46,561 nucleotides of DNA from Nemertoderma westbladi (Eukaryota > Xenacoelomorpha > Nemertodermatida > Nemertodermatidae). Every line of letters begins with the position of its first letter. Within the stretch, counting starts at the first letter, position 1. The stretch is taken from positions 1 to 46,561 of the forward strand of contig JAUCBJ010007548.1 of assembly GCA_032718475.1 (NCBI GenBank), given 5' to 3'. Made by a program: the position numbers and the translations under genes. Of the stretch, positions 20,397 through 31,208 are shown piece by piece. Below the pieces are notes generated by a model. The model was not told the DNA's origin. It saw only the letters and a list, made by a program, of their open reading frames with translations, and searched no databases.

Positions 20397-22641
20397 GTCT
20401 ATGTATACCGTTGAATGTCTACTGCTGTATTACAGTCTGAGCAAGTTTAGTAACTCAGTATTAACTGCTAGCCTAGTAATTAATTACCGATACTGCTACT
20501 CAGTGTAGTAGTATATATATATAATATATTAGAACACCGGTATGCTTATGGTATATATAACTATATAAGTATTATTACAGACTAGGTTTATCTCAGAATA
20601 CCGGTATAATTTTAGCACAAATATATAAATATATAATAGGCCTATCGGGAATACCGATATACAGCTTACAGTTTGTAGTATATATAATTCTGGAATAGAA
20701 TTAATTACAAGTACCGGTATAATTTCAGCCTAGATTTATAGAAATAAAGATAATAGGCCTATCGTAAATACCGGTATATCAATTATTTTAAATAATTGAA
20801 TTTCTGAATTTTTAGGGTTACTTGGTTACTTTACTTACTTTATTACCGCTATTTGAGCAGTAGTCCAACTGATATTGAGACCTAATTGTTGTATGGCAGG
20901 CCTACTATTTATAAATCGTTTGAGTTGATTTATAATATATATATACCCGTTTTAATGGGTTTTGTCAATGTTTGAAATAAATGTTATTATTTCTGGGGAG
21001 TAATCACTACACAAAGCTGTGCGCTTTCAGTTAAGTGTTACTTATAGGACACTAAAACAAATAATGCTAATTTACCTAAGTTACTTAATACTACAAATTA
21101 CGTACAATTCGGGTGAGATTACAATCTCTAAATAAACACAAAAATTTACAAAAAACACAAAATACGAATTTTTAGGGTAATTTTACAAGAAGTCTACAAA
21201 CCAGCCTAACAAAGGGTTAGAAATCTGGTTATTACAACGGACAGGGTTCTACGGTATTTGAAAATAATACGTAGTAGTAAGTACACTGCGTTGTCCAGAT
21301 AGGAAAATACCACCGCCTGACGACCTATAGCCGTATCGCTACAGGTACTACGTTATGTATCACGGAGTGTTCCCACCTAGAAGTTAATAGAGCTAATCGA
21401 AAGTGCCTATCAACCACTTTACAACACGAATATAATGCCTACACTAATTACTTTCAGAAAGCACTGTACACTAAACCCTAAATTAGGTACGAGTACTTGT
21501 ATAACATATAATCAGTAGTTAAATATACTTGAACAGCTAAAAGAACCACGGCATCTGCTGGAGTGACCGATGCACAAAATCACCAGTCTTTACCTACGCC
21601 AAGCAGCCCGTGTAGTACCGGGGTTAATTTAACTATAGCGGTATGTATAACAAACACAATTACTGTAGGAAAAACTTGGGGAATGAATGTTGCGAATAAT
21701 CGCATAAACTCTGAATAATAAATATTACGCTACGCGTACAAACTACTCAAACAAAATGCAGACCGAACACTGACAGACTACTATCAAGCCTAAACAAACT
21801 ACGGTATATGCAGACTCCGAAATAATTAGGTAGTATGCGTTCTAACCCAGTAGTACGACTTATTCTTTAGTTGGGGGTTTACCTTACAGCATTCGCTGCC
21901 CCTACTTCCTAACCGTTCTTTATCGGACAAGTGATCTACACACGCTGCAATCCGTTCAGACCTAATAACAGCCAGACAACTATCCAGCCTACAAATTATC
22001 TAAATAAATATTATACGCTACCCGTACAGACTTACACAAACAAAGTACAGACTCAACGATGGCAGACTACTCTCAAGCCTAAATAAACTACAGGACATGC
22101 AGACTCCGAAATAATTAGGTAGTATGCGTTCTAACCCAGTAGTACGACTTATTCTTTAATTGGGGGTTTACCTTACAGCATTCGCTGCCCCTACTTCCTA
22201 ACCGTTCTTTATCGGACAGATGATCTACACACACTGCAATCCGTTCAGACTTAACAACAATCAGACAACAGCTCAGCCTACAAATTGTCTGTACAATCTG
22301 ATCAGGCTTACACGCCTTCTGTTCAATACTGGCCTACAAACAAATAAAACTTGACAGAAATAAGTAAAATCTCAATAAAAACCAGGCGTCCCCGATTAAT
22401 TATTAAGACCTACCGGCATATATAATCAAATCGAATAATACTGCTGTACTTATACGGGAAGTACCGGTTAGGACAGTTAGGCCTACCGACCTACTGAAGT
22501 ACCGGTTCTGGCAGTTGGACCTACGGGCCTACGGCAGTACCGGTTCTGGCAGTTGGGCCTACTGACCAACAGATGGACCGTTCAGGTTTACTGGTTGACC
22601 GGTACTTTCAACTTTATTGCTTACTGCAATAAAGAAGCTAT

Positions 22642-22779
22642 ATCCGTTATTGTTCTTACCAGAACAATATTAAACTGTATTTAATGCCTACACTGCAATA
22701 CAGACTAAATATCCGTTATTGTTCTTACCAGAACAATATTAAACTGTATTTAATGCCTACACTGCAATACAGACTAAAT
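22642..22779. repeat. 69-bp tandem duplication, copy B LTR only
   Basis: ATCCGTTATTGTTCTTACC starts at 22642 and 22711, and a third truncated unit starts at 22780. Each unit contains GTTCTTACCAGAAC, a short inverted repeat. Copy A has only the truncated form, so this array expanded after the copies split. Confidence 0.85.
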
Positions 22780-23733
22780 ATCCGTTATTGTTCGCGCTTT
22801 CAGACCTTTGGCAGTTTAACCCGCCAAATTAGGATGTCTTCTAGATAATAAATCACCTTTAGTCTATGACAAGTATTTAATTCACTACACTAGTCGAAAG
22901 CAATCTGTGCGCGATCATTCACCCGCTGGATATACCCGGGAGATTGGGTTCGACGGCTTAATCTTATTGCTATGTAAGCCTAATGTATTATTCGACTGAC
23001 AGTATTATATAATCTCTGACAATATTATTCACCTTCGGGAAATATTAACAGTTCCTTTAGGACGTGGCGCTTTATCTATACAAACAGAGTTATGACTTAA
23101 ACTACTCACAACGATATGGCTTAGTTATAATTCACATATATGGCGCATTCTTTAGGAAATGCTTCGTTATCAGTCTCACTCATACACAATGCTGCACAAT
23201 ACTGCACACTGATCTGCCGATCTTCACTGATTTTAGTCACATATAAAAGGAACACGGACCGAATCATGTAGGGTCTATCAAATAACATTAGATTCACTTC
23301 AAACCACTTTAACATAAGTCACAATCGTTATATGTAACCTTTCTCTCTTACCTTCGGTATATCAAGAATATTGGGTTTCGGGTTATTTCTCGTTATTCCA
23401 AATATAATAACTCATCAACCATATTATGAAGAACTGACAGGAAATAGCAGTATAACAATATAAAGTATTCACAGGTTGTTTGATTAGGTATGGTATGTTA
23501 TGAGTTGAGTTGAGGTATGATAACGGATATATGTCCTTATAATTAAGCCTACTAGTGTAAGACTAAAAACTGAAAACACGGAGGTGCCAAAAGCCGGTTC
23601 TTAGGCTCTGGGCAAAAACATAATACTGAACTACTGAGTTTCTGTATACACCTCCAACACAGAGACAACAAACGCTCTGATTGGTCAACCTGAACAACGA
23701 GAGAACAAAGAAACAAAGAAACGTCGACGTGGC

Positions 23734-24223
23734 AATATCAGCTGCTAGCCGTCGTCATGGTAGCGACACTGTTTTCAAAAGTATCCAGCTATTGCGTCAC
23801 GAGATTGTGGATTATGTCCTCTAAAGTACAAATACAGTACAAATACATAAGAAATGACTTTTATGTCCTCTAAAACACCAGTACAGCAAGGACACGGCCT
23901 TTTTATGCCTGGCAAACCAACTACAGAGTACTTTAAGGGAAAATAACCGGCTAATTACGCAAAAGCTTTTACAATATCAGCTGTTAACCGTCGTCATAGT
24001 AACTACTGTTCAAGAGTAGCTATCACCCTTTGCGTCACGGAATTGCCATAGAATCATCAACTATGCCTTCCACAGTACACATACGGAGGAAATAGCTCTT
24101 AGATCCTCTAAAAAACACCGATACAGCAATAATACGGTCTCTTACACCTATTAAATCAACTACAGAGTATTTTAGTGTAAAAAATAATAAAAATAACGGG
24201 GCAATTCAGCAAAGGCTTTTACA
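23734..24223. repeat. Terminal LTR unit doubled (240 + 250 bp) at the copy B 5' end
   Basis: Both units start AATATCAGCTG and end GCTTTTACA on the plus strand. The inner one (23734-23973) is nearly identical to copy A (about 6137-6377). The outer one (23974-24223) is clearly diverged, so it is an older duplicate or part of an adjacent older LTR. Confidence 0.75.
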
Positions 24224-24275
24224 GTCGCGAAAACTTTTATCATACTGTATAATCGACATGCATATTGCAGATGCA

Positions 24276-24458
24276 TTAATTAATAAAGCTGTGTGGCGGC
24301 TTATCGACAAAATTGCTCCGCCACAACTCACTAATACCATATATTTTCGAGAGATTATTTCTATTTTCAAGGCCAATGTCCTTTAAGAGACGTCTCAAGT
24401 AAGCCATGGGCAGGGCAGCCCAGTGCAACTTTTCTCCCCATGAGACTGCCAATGCCAA
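24276..24458 (-). pseudogene. 3' end of a LINE polymerase gene (remnant)
   Basis: 60 codons ending at a TAA. The piece YLRRLLKDIGLENRNNLSKIYGISELWR has the shape of the short C-terminal module of many LINE polymerases: a helix with LLKDTGLE-like residues, then about 12 residues to a Leu-Trp-Arg. It is followed by SNFVDKPPHS. The final residues recur on the minus strand at about 32580-32640, so this is a dispersed family cut to its 3' end. The upstream part is lost. Confidence 0.5.
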
Positions 24459-25198
24459 GGGACCAGGTTGGGCTGGTCCTCACGGTTTTATTATTTTAAC
24501 TCTCACCCATAATTCAATTCAATTAATAAATTTCCAAAATTTTCTTTAATAATAAATGGGTCAGCAGGGGAGGAGCAGGTAGTCCCGAAACTAGGAATTC
24601 CTTTTCGATGACGTTTGAGGCCAGGCTCTCTGATGGAATGGCTCCCTGAGGCTCTACAGAGTGCGTAAGAGCTTCCGCTGGGTGACAGGGACAGTGGGAT
24701 GAGCGCCGGTTGTAGGTGCTGATTGTCTAAAGTGAAAAAATACTTAAAAACTTTATTTTGTTCATAACCGGTTTGTCCAACCCTGGCAGTCCACCCACCT
24801 TCACTGTCACCTTCACGGGATTAAAGACAAACTTCACATATTATATTATATTATATTATGTAGGTTACTTCAACCCTTCCGCATCCTCTAACCAATTAAA
24901 TTATTTTATTGATTTGTAAGGCTTCTTAAAACATTGTAAACATATTCCGCAGTTACGTTTCGATGCGCTAAACGTTGGAGGAGGTCGATGTGATAATCTT
25001 AACATTGTGGTGTTACTGTATTTTCGTGGAATGTAACTCATTGATCTCAACCCCCATGATCTGCACATTACATAAGCAATATACATAACTGTAGGCCTGG
25101 GTTCTCAGTATTATTATATACGAATTCTGTAACATGTCAGTAGGCCTACAGTAGATGGTGGTAGTGATGCAAATCTACTTTATTGTTGGTCTAATTCA
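24459..25198. other. Spacer, no gene seen
   Basis: Nothing with coding character beyond the LINE edge. It contains a short TATAT/ATTATA simple repeat at about 24836-24858. Confidence 0.5.
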
Positions 25199-25856
25199 TT
25201 ATAGTCCGGCAGCCACGTACCGAAAAAAAAACGTACGCTTTGGACTAACCGAAAATTTTTGGACGGATTACATTTTTTGGATGTTTTGGTGTCTAGGGGT
25301 CCCCCTTAACATAAAAAAGTGATTTATGGACTTTGACACCTTGGGCAATTTTTATTAATGACCCGTTTCTATGGACTACAGTAATTTCTATGAAAGCTTA
25401 GCGATCAGAATGGCGATTAACTGTTGGGCTTGAACTGGTTGTAATATTGATCGAAAATATGAAAATTTTAGAGAAACTATTGAAGTGTTGCTATGGTAAC
25501 GAAGGCACTACAGCTATCGCTCTATCTTTCCAAATGAAAAACTACTATGCCTACTGACACTCATGTGTTTTTTGCACTTTATTAATAATATGTTTCCCTA
25601 ATTAATATGCACCACATCAATTTTGTGTAGAAGTAGGCCTATGGTTAGCAACAAATACCCGTATTCATGGAAACCACAGTAATTTATTGCGGACATCACA
25701 TCTGAAGCATTTAAAACCATGACAGAACATTATTACCTTAAAAGTTAAAATGTATATATAAATAATTTGTCTCCTGCTTGTTTATAACACTTTTTTAATG
25801 CTAAATATACCTAATTTATTTAATGCATGGCGAATATGGAGACTATGCATTTTATA

Positions 25857-26240
25857 TTATTCATTGTTGATTATAATACAATAGGAAATTACTAATAGTT
25901 TGCGCATCTTTAGTGCAGTTGCAAAATTCTGTGAAATCAGGTTGGTTTTTTCTGCAGGTGCACTTCTGCGATTTACATGGGATTTCGGATGAACTGAACA
26001 GTTACACCGAATTAATTCCGGAGCTGGTGGTATGCCTTCAGGGATTACAATCGGGGAAGGTTGATTGTTAGCTATTCTCCACCCATATTTTCTGGGGTCT
26101 ATACTAGGTGGTCTAACTGTGTTCTCCATTGTGTTCTTCCACACCATTACTTTCAAATGGGCCCTTTTCACGTTCTCTGAGAAGGAGTCAGTGGTATTGT
26201 TTGCAGCTTTGCACAGCTGGTAATTTTTTTTTCTGTGCAC
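25857..26240 (-). pseudogene. Broken Cys-rich domain of a widespread uncharacterised invertebrate protein family
   Basis: The surviving frame shows SENVKRAHLKVMVWKN, PRKYGWR, an IPPAPELIRCNC segment and then loses sense. In the next frame the sequence continues as a Cys pattern (CKSQKCTCRK, then FCNCTK). Together this matches, from memory of the family, a recurrent C-terminal module with a Tyr/Trp-Gly-Trp segment, a PPAPE segment and a CXC-like cysteine cluster. The module occurs in many uncharacterised cnidarian, arthropod and echinoderm proteins, probably mobile-element encoded. A frame change between RCNC and the Cys cluster breaks it (about 25990). The 5' frame is also shifted near 26230. 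Confidence 0.5.
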
Positions 26241-26260
26241 ACCTTTTGTCTTTGTTTTTT

Positions 26261-26371
26261 AATCGACTCCGTCGCCATCATTCTAGGTTTAATAGACTCC
26301 GTCGCCATCGTTCCGGGTTCAATAGACTCCGTCGCTATCGTTCCGATTTAATAGACTCGTCGCTCCGATAG
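26261..26371. repeat. 30-bp tandem repeat, four units
   Basis: Units beginning AAT(A/C)GACTC(C)GTCGC at 26261, 26291, 26321 and 26350, the last shortened. On the minus strand a unit can read MATESI and so may have been a 10-residue protein repeat at the start of the broken frame. It is also open on the plus strand. Confidence 0.8.
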
Positions 26372-27120
26372 TAATCTGTTGTTGAACTACCTCCTAATGC
26401 TGAATGTAGAATGCGTAATCCCCTATCGTTCAGTGTTGGTTTAGGGTACCAGTCCGGTTCTGGGTTCCTTCAACCTGTCAACCGTGCACCAGACCAATAC
26501 TGCTGTACACTGATTTCATCCAAGCCGCCATTGGTCAACAGCTAACACCTAACAACCAACCAGCAGAGAGTATTTGGTATTAAATTACTTTTAAGGTCGA
26601 AAATGGGGCGAAATTATCGGATTTTATTAATTAAAAAATGTAAAGGGTGTCTTCTAATAATACAGATCTCACTGGAAAGCGAGATTTTGCAGATTGTTTG
26701 ATAAATTCGATATTTTCGTTGATCATTTCGTCTTTTTCGTTATTTTCGGGTTTTATAACTATCTGCGAAAATGCGCATAGCGCGCATGTTCTGTGGAAAC
26801 TTTTTCCCAGATAACATCTTCGAAACACCGCCAAAATACACACGGTACACTTCAGAGAGGCCGGTTTCAACCATTAAACTCCCTATGGATCCAATGAAAC
26901 TCATTAATGTATGCATCCCCCCTAATGTAAGTCCACCGTACTGAACAGGAAAATACCAAATTACACAGTGACATCTTTGAGGAATTCACTGTCAATACAT
27001 TTAGCTCGATGTAGACTAATAGCAGACCCCGCCAAAACTTTTAATGGCAAGGCATTACCGGGTTTGAAATACTAGTATTCCAAAACTCTTCGGTTTACCA
27101 TTGTGGCTGCCGGACTATTA

Positions 27121-28027
27121 CTTTTCTCAGTTTGTATAGGCCTATAATACAGTAGATACATAGATGTCCAGGAACAAGTAAATGACTGATGTGTTATCGT
27201 GCTAGCACTAACATACTGTAACTACGATAAAAAAATATTATATTGTTCCTGAATTTTGGGTATCGGTATTTATTAAATAGAATAAAATATATTCGCGTAG
27301 ATTTAAAACCATGCAACTTTCGAACGCCCATTATCTCAGCTATTTATAACGAAATTCATCATATTATTTTATTATCTTGGGGGTGGAACATGTACTAGAA
27401 TAACGACACTATATTCAAGGACAAGGTGTAAATTTATGAGAATAATTCATATTTTCGTTTACGAGTAATACTATTTTTTTCTAAGTTGCTATGGAAACTA
27501 GTGAGAGAAACTCAATGGAAACTCAAAGCTAAACTCTATAGTGAATTTCGTGAGAATATTGACAAAAGTGATACTTTTCAAAATTTGTATCGAATAACAT
27601 TTTAGTAATTTTAGTGAATAAAACTTGTGCGTGATATTCTCACGCACAAGCAGAACTGTGACAATGATAATGATACCAAGGCCACTGGCAGTGACTGTAT
27701 AGTGTAGAGTAATTATTAGCAGGCATAATTATTGGTTTCCTACACGAATATGGAAAACGGCCCTTCGGCCCTTGTATAAATTAAAACCTTTCGCTGTTTG
27801 CTCACAGTTGGAACTCACCCCTCACACCTTTAAAAGTCCAACCACACCTCTATCAATACCCATTACATGAAGGCAATTCAATAACATAACAATTCTCACA
27901 ACTTATGCGATGTTCCTACGTATTTACTGCAACAAACTGCAGGATTGATCAATAGTGATCCAATTAATTTTGGTCAAATTGAAAGGGTCACACTGCCAGC
28001 CAGGTTGGACCGGTATCATACAGTATA
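27121..28027. other. Spacer upstream of the secreted-protein gene
   Basis: No coding frame. It contains a perfect 11-bp-stem hairpin at 27624-27650 and a small GGCCCTTCGGCCC palindrome-like word at about 27760. Promoter elements of the gene at 28028 are not clear; ACAGTATAATG touches its start. Confidence 0.4.
27624..27650. repeat. Hairpin, perfect 11-bp stem
   Basis: CTTGTGCGTGA, loop TATTC, TCACGCACAAG. No run of T follows, so it is not a bacterial-style terminator. It may be a relic of a transposon end. Confidence 0.6.
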
Positions 28028-28657
28028 ATGTTCCTCATCTTTCTTGTTTCACTACACTTGACCTTCGTCTGGGGCTTTACATGTCCATGGGGTCAAAATT
28101 GGACCATGTCCTCTGAAAACGGAGATCTTCAGAAATATATCGAAGATTTGGCGACAATATATTCTGAGAGTAACGAGCTCTTTAAAGTTTCTCATAATAA
28201 AACCGATTGTCATCTCGCCTGTCGAACGTTCGAATTCAGATCGAGGGGATACTCGTCAGAGTACGATGCCGAAATCTCTATGGAATACGTAGAGTGGCGT
28301 TGCGACGACGAAATCGGGTGTGTACCTCTCATAGAGGACGCCTGCTATTACATGTGGAACGTTGTACTCCCACAGAATGATGTGAGGGAAGTAGATCGAG
28401 AAATGTATGGAAGAATATCGGTTGTGAAAGCAATACAAACCGACCTTACAGATATAGTTGACGAGTGTCAACTCGACTGCTGCGATGGTGCTTGCCCTCG
28501 CGCACAATGGAAAAGTGACGACATAACTACCACGGTAGAGACAACGGTGGTTTACACTTCCTCTACAATAACGGATAGCGGAACAGATGACGTCACAGCA
28601 ATGTCGACCCTCGTGACTGTGGTGTTTCTATTCGTAACATTTTTGGGACGAATGTAG
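28028..28657 (+). CDS. Secreted ten-cysteine protein, probably GPI-anchored; family unknown
   Basis: 209 codons, ATG to TAG in one exon. Residues 1-16 form a hydrophobic signal peptide, with the likely cut near Gly16. The mature part has ten cysteines (19, 61, 65, 92, 98, 106, 147, 151, 152, 156), an even number that suits five disulfides, and two N-glycosylation sequons (Asn24, Asn57). A Thr/Ser-rich stalk (about 166-186) leads to a final hydrophobic stretch (about 194-206) with only three residues after it (Gly-Arg-Met). The small DSG/GTDD residues before the hydrophobic tail are suitable for GPI attachment. A type I membrane protein is less likely, as there is no cytoplasmic part. It should act at the cell surface. 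I do not recognise the family. It is the only intact frame here with these features and no repeat character, so it is probably a host gene. An upstream exon cannot be excluded. Confidence 0.7.
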   Translation: MFLIFLVSLHLTFVWGFTCPWGQNWTMSSENGDLQKYIEDLATIYSESNELFKVSHNKTDCHLACRTFEFRSRGYSSEYDAEISMEYVEWRCDDEIGCVPLIEDACYYMWNVVLPQNDVREVDREMYGRISVVKAIQTDLTDIVDECQLDCCDGACPRAQWKSDDITTTVETTVVYTSSTITDSGTDDVTAMSTLVTVVFLFVTFLGRM

Positions 28658-28739
28658 AGATATACAGTATAACTAAAACAAGCTGGCAAGCCTGGAAGGT
28701 TCACGGTCCTCCTACTTAATCAGTACAATAATAATACGT

Positions 28740-29060
28740 TTTCGTTCGGGTAGGCCTATGTTTCCTTTTCACTTGTTCCCATCGTAGGCGACCTCATGCT
28801 CATCCCACCACGACCACGACCACCAGTTACGAGTTGGGTAGGCGTCTACCGGCAACCGGTAAGTAATTACGCGCCACACGACGTCATCCCGCCATCCGCC
28901 AACATTTATACCGGTACGGTAAGCCTACCACCTACCGGCTGGCTACCATCGCACCGTAGGTCTACCGCCTACGCCTACCGGTCAACCGGTAACGGTAGGC
29001 TACCGCGTACCGGTACAGCGGTACTCAAAGTCGTACCGGTATTGTCGTAATTGACAAATG
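28740..29060. repeat. TACCGG/ACCGGT-rich low-complexity tract
   Basis: Dense ACCGGT, CTACCG and GTACCGG words, many forming TACCGGTA-like palindromes. An 84-codon plus-strand frame (28796-29050) across it is compositional and not accepted as a gene. Confidence 0.6.
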
Positions 29061-29648
29061 CAGGATTAAACCGTTACCCGTTCCAGTACCAGTACCCTAT
29101 GCATCTGAACGACTGGACGGTTAATCTCATAGCATAGCTGCATAGGCCTACTGGTAGTCAGTGCGAAGTCGCCTGCGAACATGGCGAAATATTATATTTA
29201 CTGCTAGGGCTAGGCTAGGACCTACTGCTGTACTGACCTATGACAGTATGAAGATAGGCAGATAGGCCTACAGTGGTCAGGTAGTACCGGTCCGGTATGC
29301 CTACTACAGGCAGACAATCAGACAGTACTAGCAGTGCTAATTAATTACCTTAATTAAATCTTCAATTAGGTCATAATGTAGGTCCAAATTTAAAAATCGG
29401 CCTCCGTTAATCGATTTACAAATAATTCAGGTACCTCCATGCCAAATATCAGAATCATTCATTGCGTTCCCTATGACAAGATAGCTTTTTCCTAAACCAT
29501 GCGAAAACACGCAAATATAGCGCTCACATCGCACAAATACCATCTCGACACCCAATTTTTTGTATGAGCCTTCGCCATCCCTATATCTAACTTTTGTCCA
29601 AATTTTGTTTCGATTGATTAATAAATAACTGAGATATCGCTCTGGACA

Positions 29649-29691
29649 CACACACACACACACACACACACTAACACACACACACACACAC
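29649..29691. repeat. (CA)n microsatellite
   Basis: Two CA runs interrupted by a single TAA. Confidence 0.95.
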
Positions 29692-29892
29692 ATTACGGTA
29701 ATAATGGTCACCTATGTCAAGGACCGATACCGTGAACCAATACTGTACTATTGTTGGAAGGAAATAAAAATCACTACGGTGAAGGGTGGTGCATTCGGGT
29801 ACAACCAATAACCAATAAACTATTATGTGAGGTGTTGTAGGCCTAATCATTAGTCAACATTTCTAAAAAGACAATTTTCTTTAAAATATCCC

Positions 29893-29924
29893 CTTTATTG
29901 TTCGCATAAGTGCGGACAATAAAG
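29893..29924. repeat. Hairpin with 14-bp stem
   Basis: CTTTATTGTTCGCA and TGCGGACAATAAAG pair with one mismatch around the loop TAAG. GCGGA-(A/C)TAAA words repeat over the next 80 bp. Confidence 0.6.
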
Positions 29925-30024
29925 ACTTTAATCTCCGCATTTGCGGACTATAAAGTAATTATCCAATCAATCTACCAGAAATGCGGATAATAAAATATTT
30001 ATCCAATCAACAATCTGAAAGAAA

Positions 30025-30330
30025 AGCCCCGTTCACATCCAACGGTGCGTGAGCGGTAAAGTAGTCTGGCGCTATTGAAGCGGTAAGCCAGCGGTACACT
30101 ACCCGAAGCCCGTTCACACCCAACGGTATACCATTGCGGTAACTGATTGTCTGTCTATCTGTGAATTCAACAGGCAATTACATGAATTGTTTTAACATTG
30201 TTTAAATGGGCTGCGGTACACCGCGCGGTTTAGCGCACAACTACCTGTTGGGTCGTTCACATTCAGCGGTGTACCGCTGGCCCTGCGGTACACCGCGCGG
30301 TGTACCGTTCCGTTGGATGTGAACGGGCCT
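30025..30330. mobile_element. 306-bp MITE with inverted ends GTTCACATCCAACGG
   Basis: AGCCCCGTTCACATCCAACGG at the left and its inverse (one mismatch) at the right, no coding capacity. Inside are two more decayed CGTTCACA-type copies and repeated GCGGTACACCGCGCGG palindromes. The target duplication is not clear. A GGCCCGTTCACA-type end occurs in Harbinger/ISL2EU and hAT families; I cannot choose. Confidence 0.65.
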
Positions 30331-30429
30331 TTAAATCTGTTGATTTTGCCTTATTTATTCTAGTTGAGTAAAGTACATACGTTGGTAATTTTTATAATTT
30401 AAAATTGTTTTAACATCCATTCTTTAAAC

Positions 30430-30593
30430 TAAGATCTTCGGAATTTAGCGATACATTTGGATGAAGCGAGCAGCATTGTGAAGTAATGCTCTAACGGGAG
30501 ACCTGAGTTCGACTCCCAGTGGCGCTGTAATCAGTTTTTTGCGATTTATGTTGCTCGCTTCATCCAAATGTCTCGCTAAATTCCGAAAATCTT
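30430..30593. mobile_element. 164-bp element: 47-bp inverted arms around a tRNA-like core
   Basis: Arms 30430-30476 and 30547-30593 are inverse copies (44 of 47 match), with the shared word CATTTGGATGAAGCGAGCA. The 70-bp centre holds GAGTTCGACTCCC, a close match to the B box of a polymerase III promoter, inside GGGAGACCTGAGTTCGACTCCC, and a possible stem AGCATT/AATGCT. No protein is encoded. Confidence 0.6.
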
Positions 30594-31204
30594 AATTCTT
30601 ATAATTATTAATAAATTTACCATTAAAATGTTTAGTTGTAGGATCTTTTGCTCCAATAGCTAGTTTAATCAAATTTTTGCTTTGATTATTTTATTAATGT
30701 TCTGGAATATCACCTTCACTCACAAAGTATAGCTACTGTAGTATATAGTATCTAGTATTATTTAAATGTACGACAGTGTAGAATTGACCTCAAATTGCGA
30801 TAACTTTGTTACGTTAAACTTATAATGCAAATGTGAAAATAAACTATCAGTTTGATATTTTACAGGAATGTAAAGACTGTATTAAAGATGATATATAATT
30901 AGGAGAGCGCTTACACAGTCGAAATTTAAAGTTTACTTAGAATTTAATCCGGATATTAGTGCAGTGTACACCCGGTATACAATTATATTAAAGTTAATAA
31001 ATTCATCTGTGCCACATATTCATTGAGAGTTAATTTTACGAGATTTAGACTGAGTTCGTACCGTTTAAAAACCGAGCTGGGACGCTGGTCTCGCATTCCC
31101 AGAGAGCAGCTCTATTCCTATAGCGGTGGCTAAGTTCAGTCAGAAGCTCATATGTACTTTTATATCGTCCGTTAACCGATCATGTCAGGGTAATTTTTAA
31201 CGCG
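30594..31204. other. Spacer, nothing recognised
   Basis: AT-rich, no frame of note and no clear repeat. Confidence 0.4.
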
Positions 31205-31208
31205 TTAA

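Larger units (their letters stand above)
2113..24223 (-). mobile_element. Large BEL/Pao LTR retrotransposon (copy B), LTR to LTR
   Basis: Minus-strand element with gag, aspartic protease, reverse transcriptase with YMDD, RNase H, integrase and a DUF5641-like tail in BEL/Pao order. The left boundary is the TG at 24223 (a second, internal TG terminus lies at 23973). The matching terminus TGTAAAAGC recurs at 6377, directly after the minus-strand purine run GGGAGCGG, and I read it as the start of the 3' LTR. The block at 6377 down to 2113 is homologous to 24223 down to 20397. The LTR/internal boundary near gag is not resolved because copy A continues homologous into gag. Total about 22 kb, or about 19 kb without the 2939-bp nested insertion. 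Gag has two stops and pol three, so this copy cannot act alone. No target-site duplication can be tested because the far end of copy A is outside the window. Confidence 0.7.
20397..24223 (-). repeat. 5' LTR and leader of copy B
   Basis: Homologous to 2113-6377. Differences from copy A: only one 1-kb unit, a doubled 69-bp unit (22642-22779), a doubled terminal unit (23734-24223) and a partial extra 288-bp-type unit near 21670-21840. The TG start is at 24223, or at 23973 if the outermost unit is foreign. No long frame present. The same minus-strand AATAAA and TATA-like run as in copy A lie next to gag. Confidence 0.6.
25202..27117. mobile_element. 1.9-kb TIR DNA transposon with TTA target duplication
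   Basis: Perfect inverted ends TAGTCCGGCAGCCAC at 25202-25216 and 27103-27117, flanked on both sides by TTA (25199-25201 and 27118-27120). A 3-bp TTA/TAA duplication is typical of PIF/Harbinger and a few other superfamilies; the TIR alone does not decide. The interior carries a frame-broken Cys-rich coding segment (25857-26240) and a 30-bp tandem array (26261-26371). No complete transposase is seen, so the element is probably non-autonomous or decayed. Confidence 0.7.

Noticed and set aside
29427-29711. 94-codon minus-strand frame with Val-Cys repeats
   Set aside because: Driven by the CA microsatellite.
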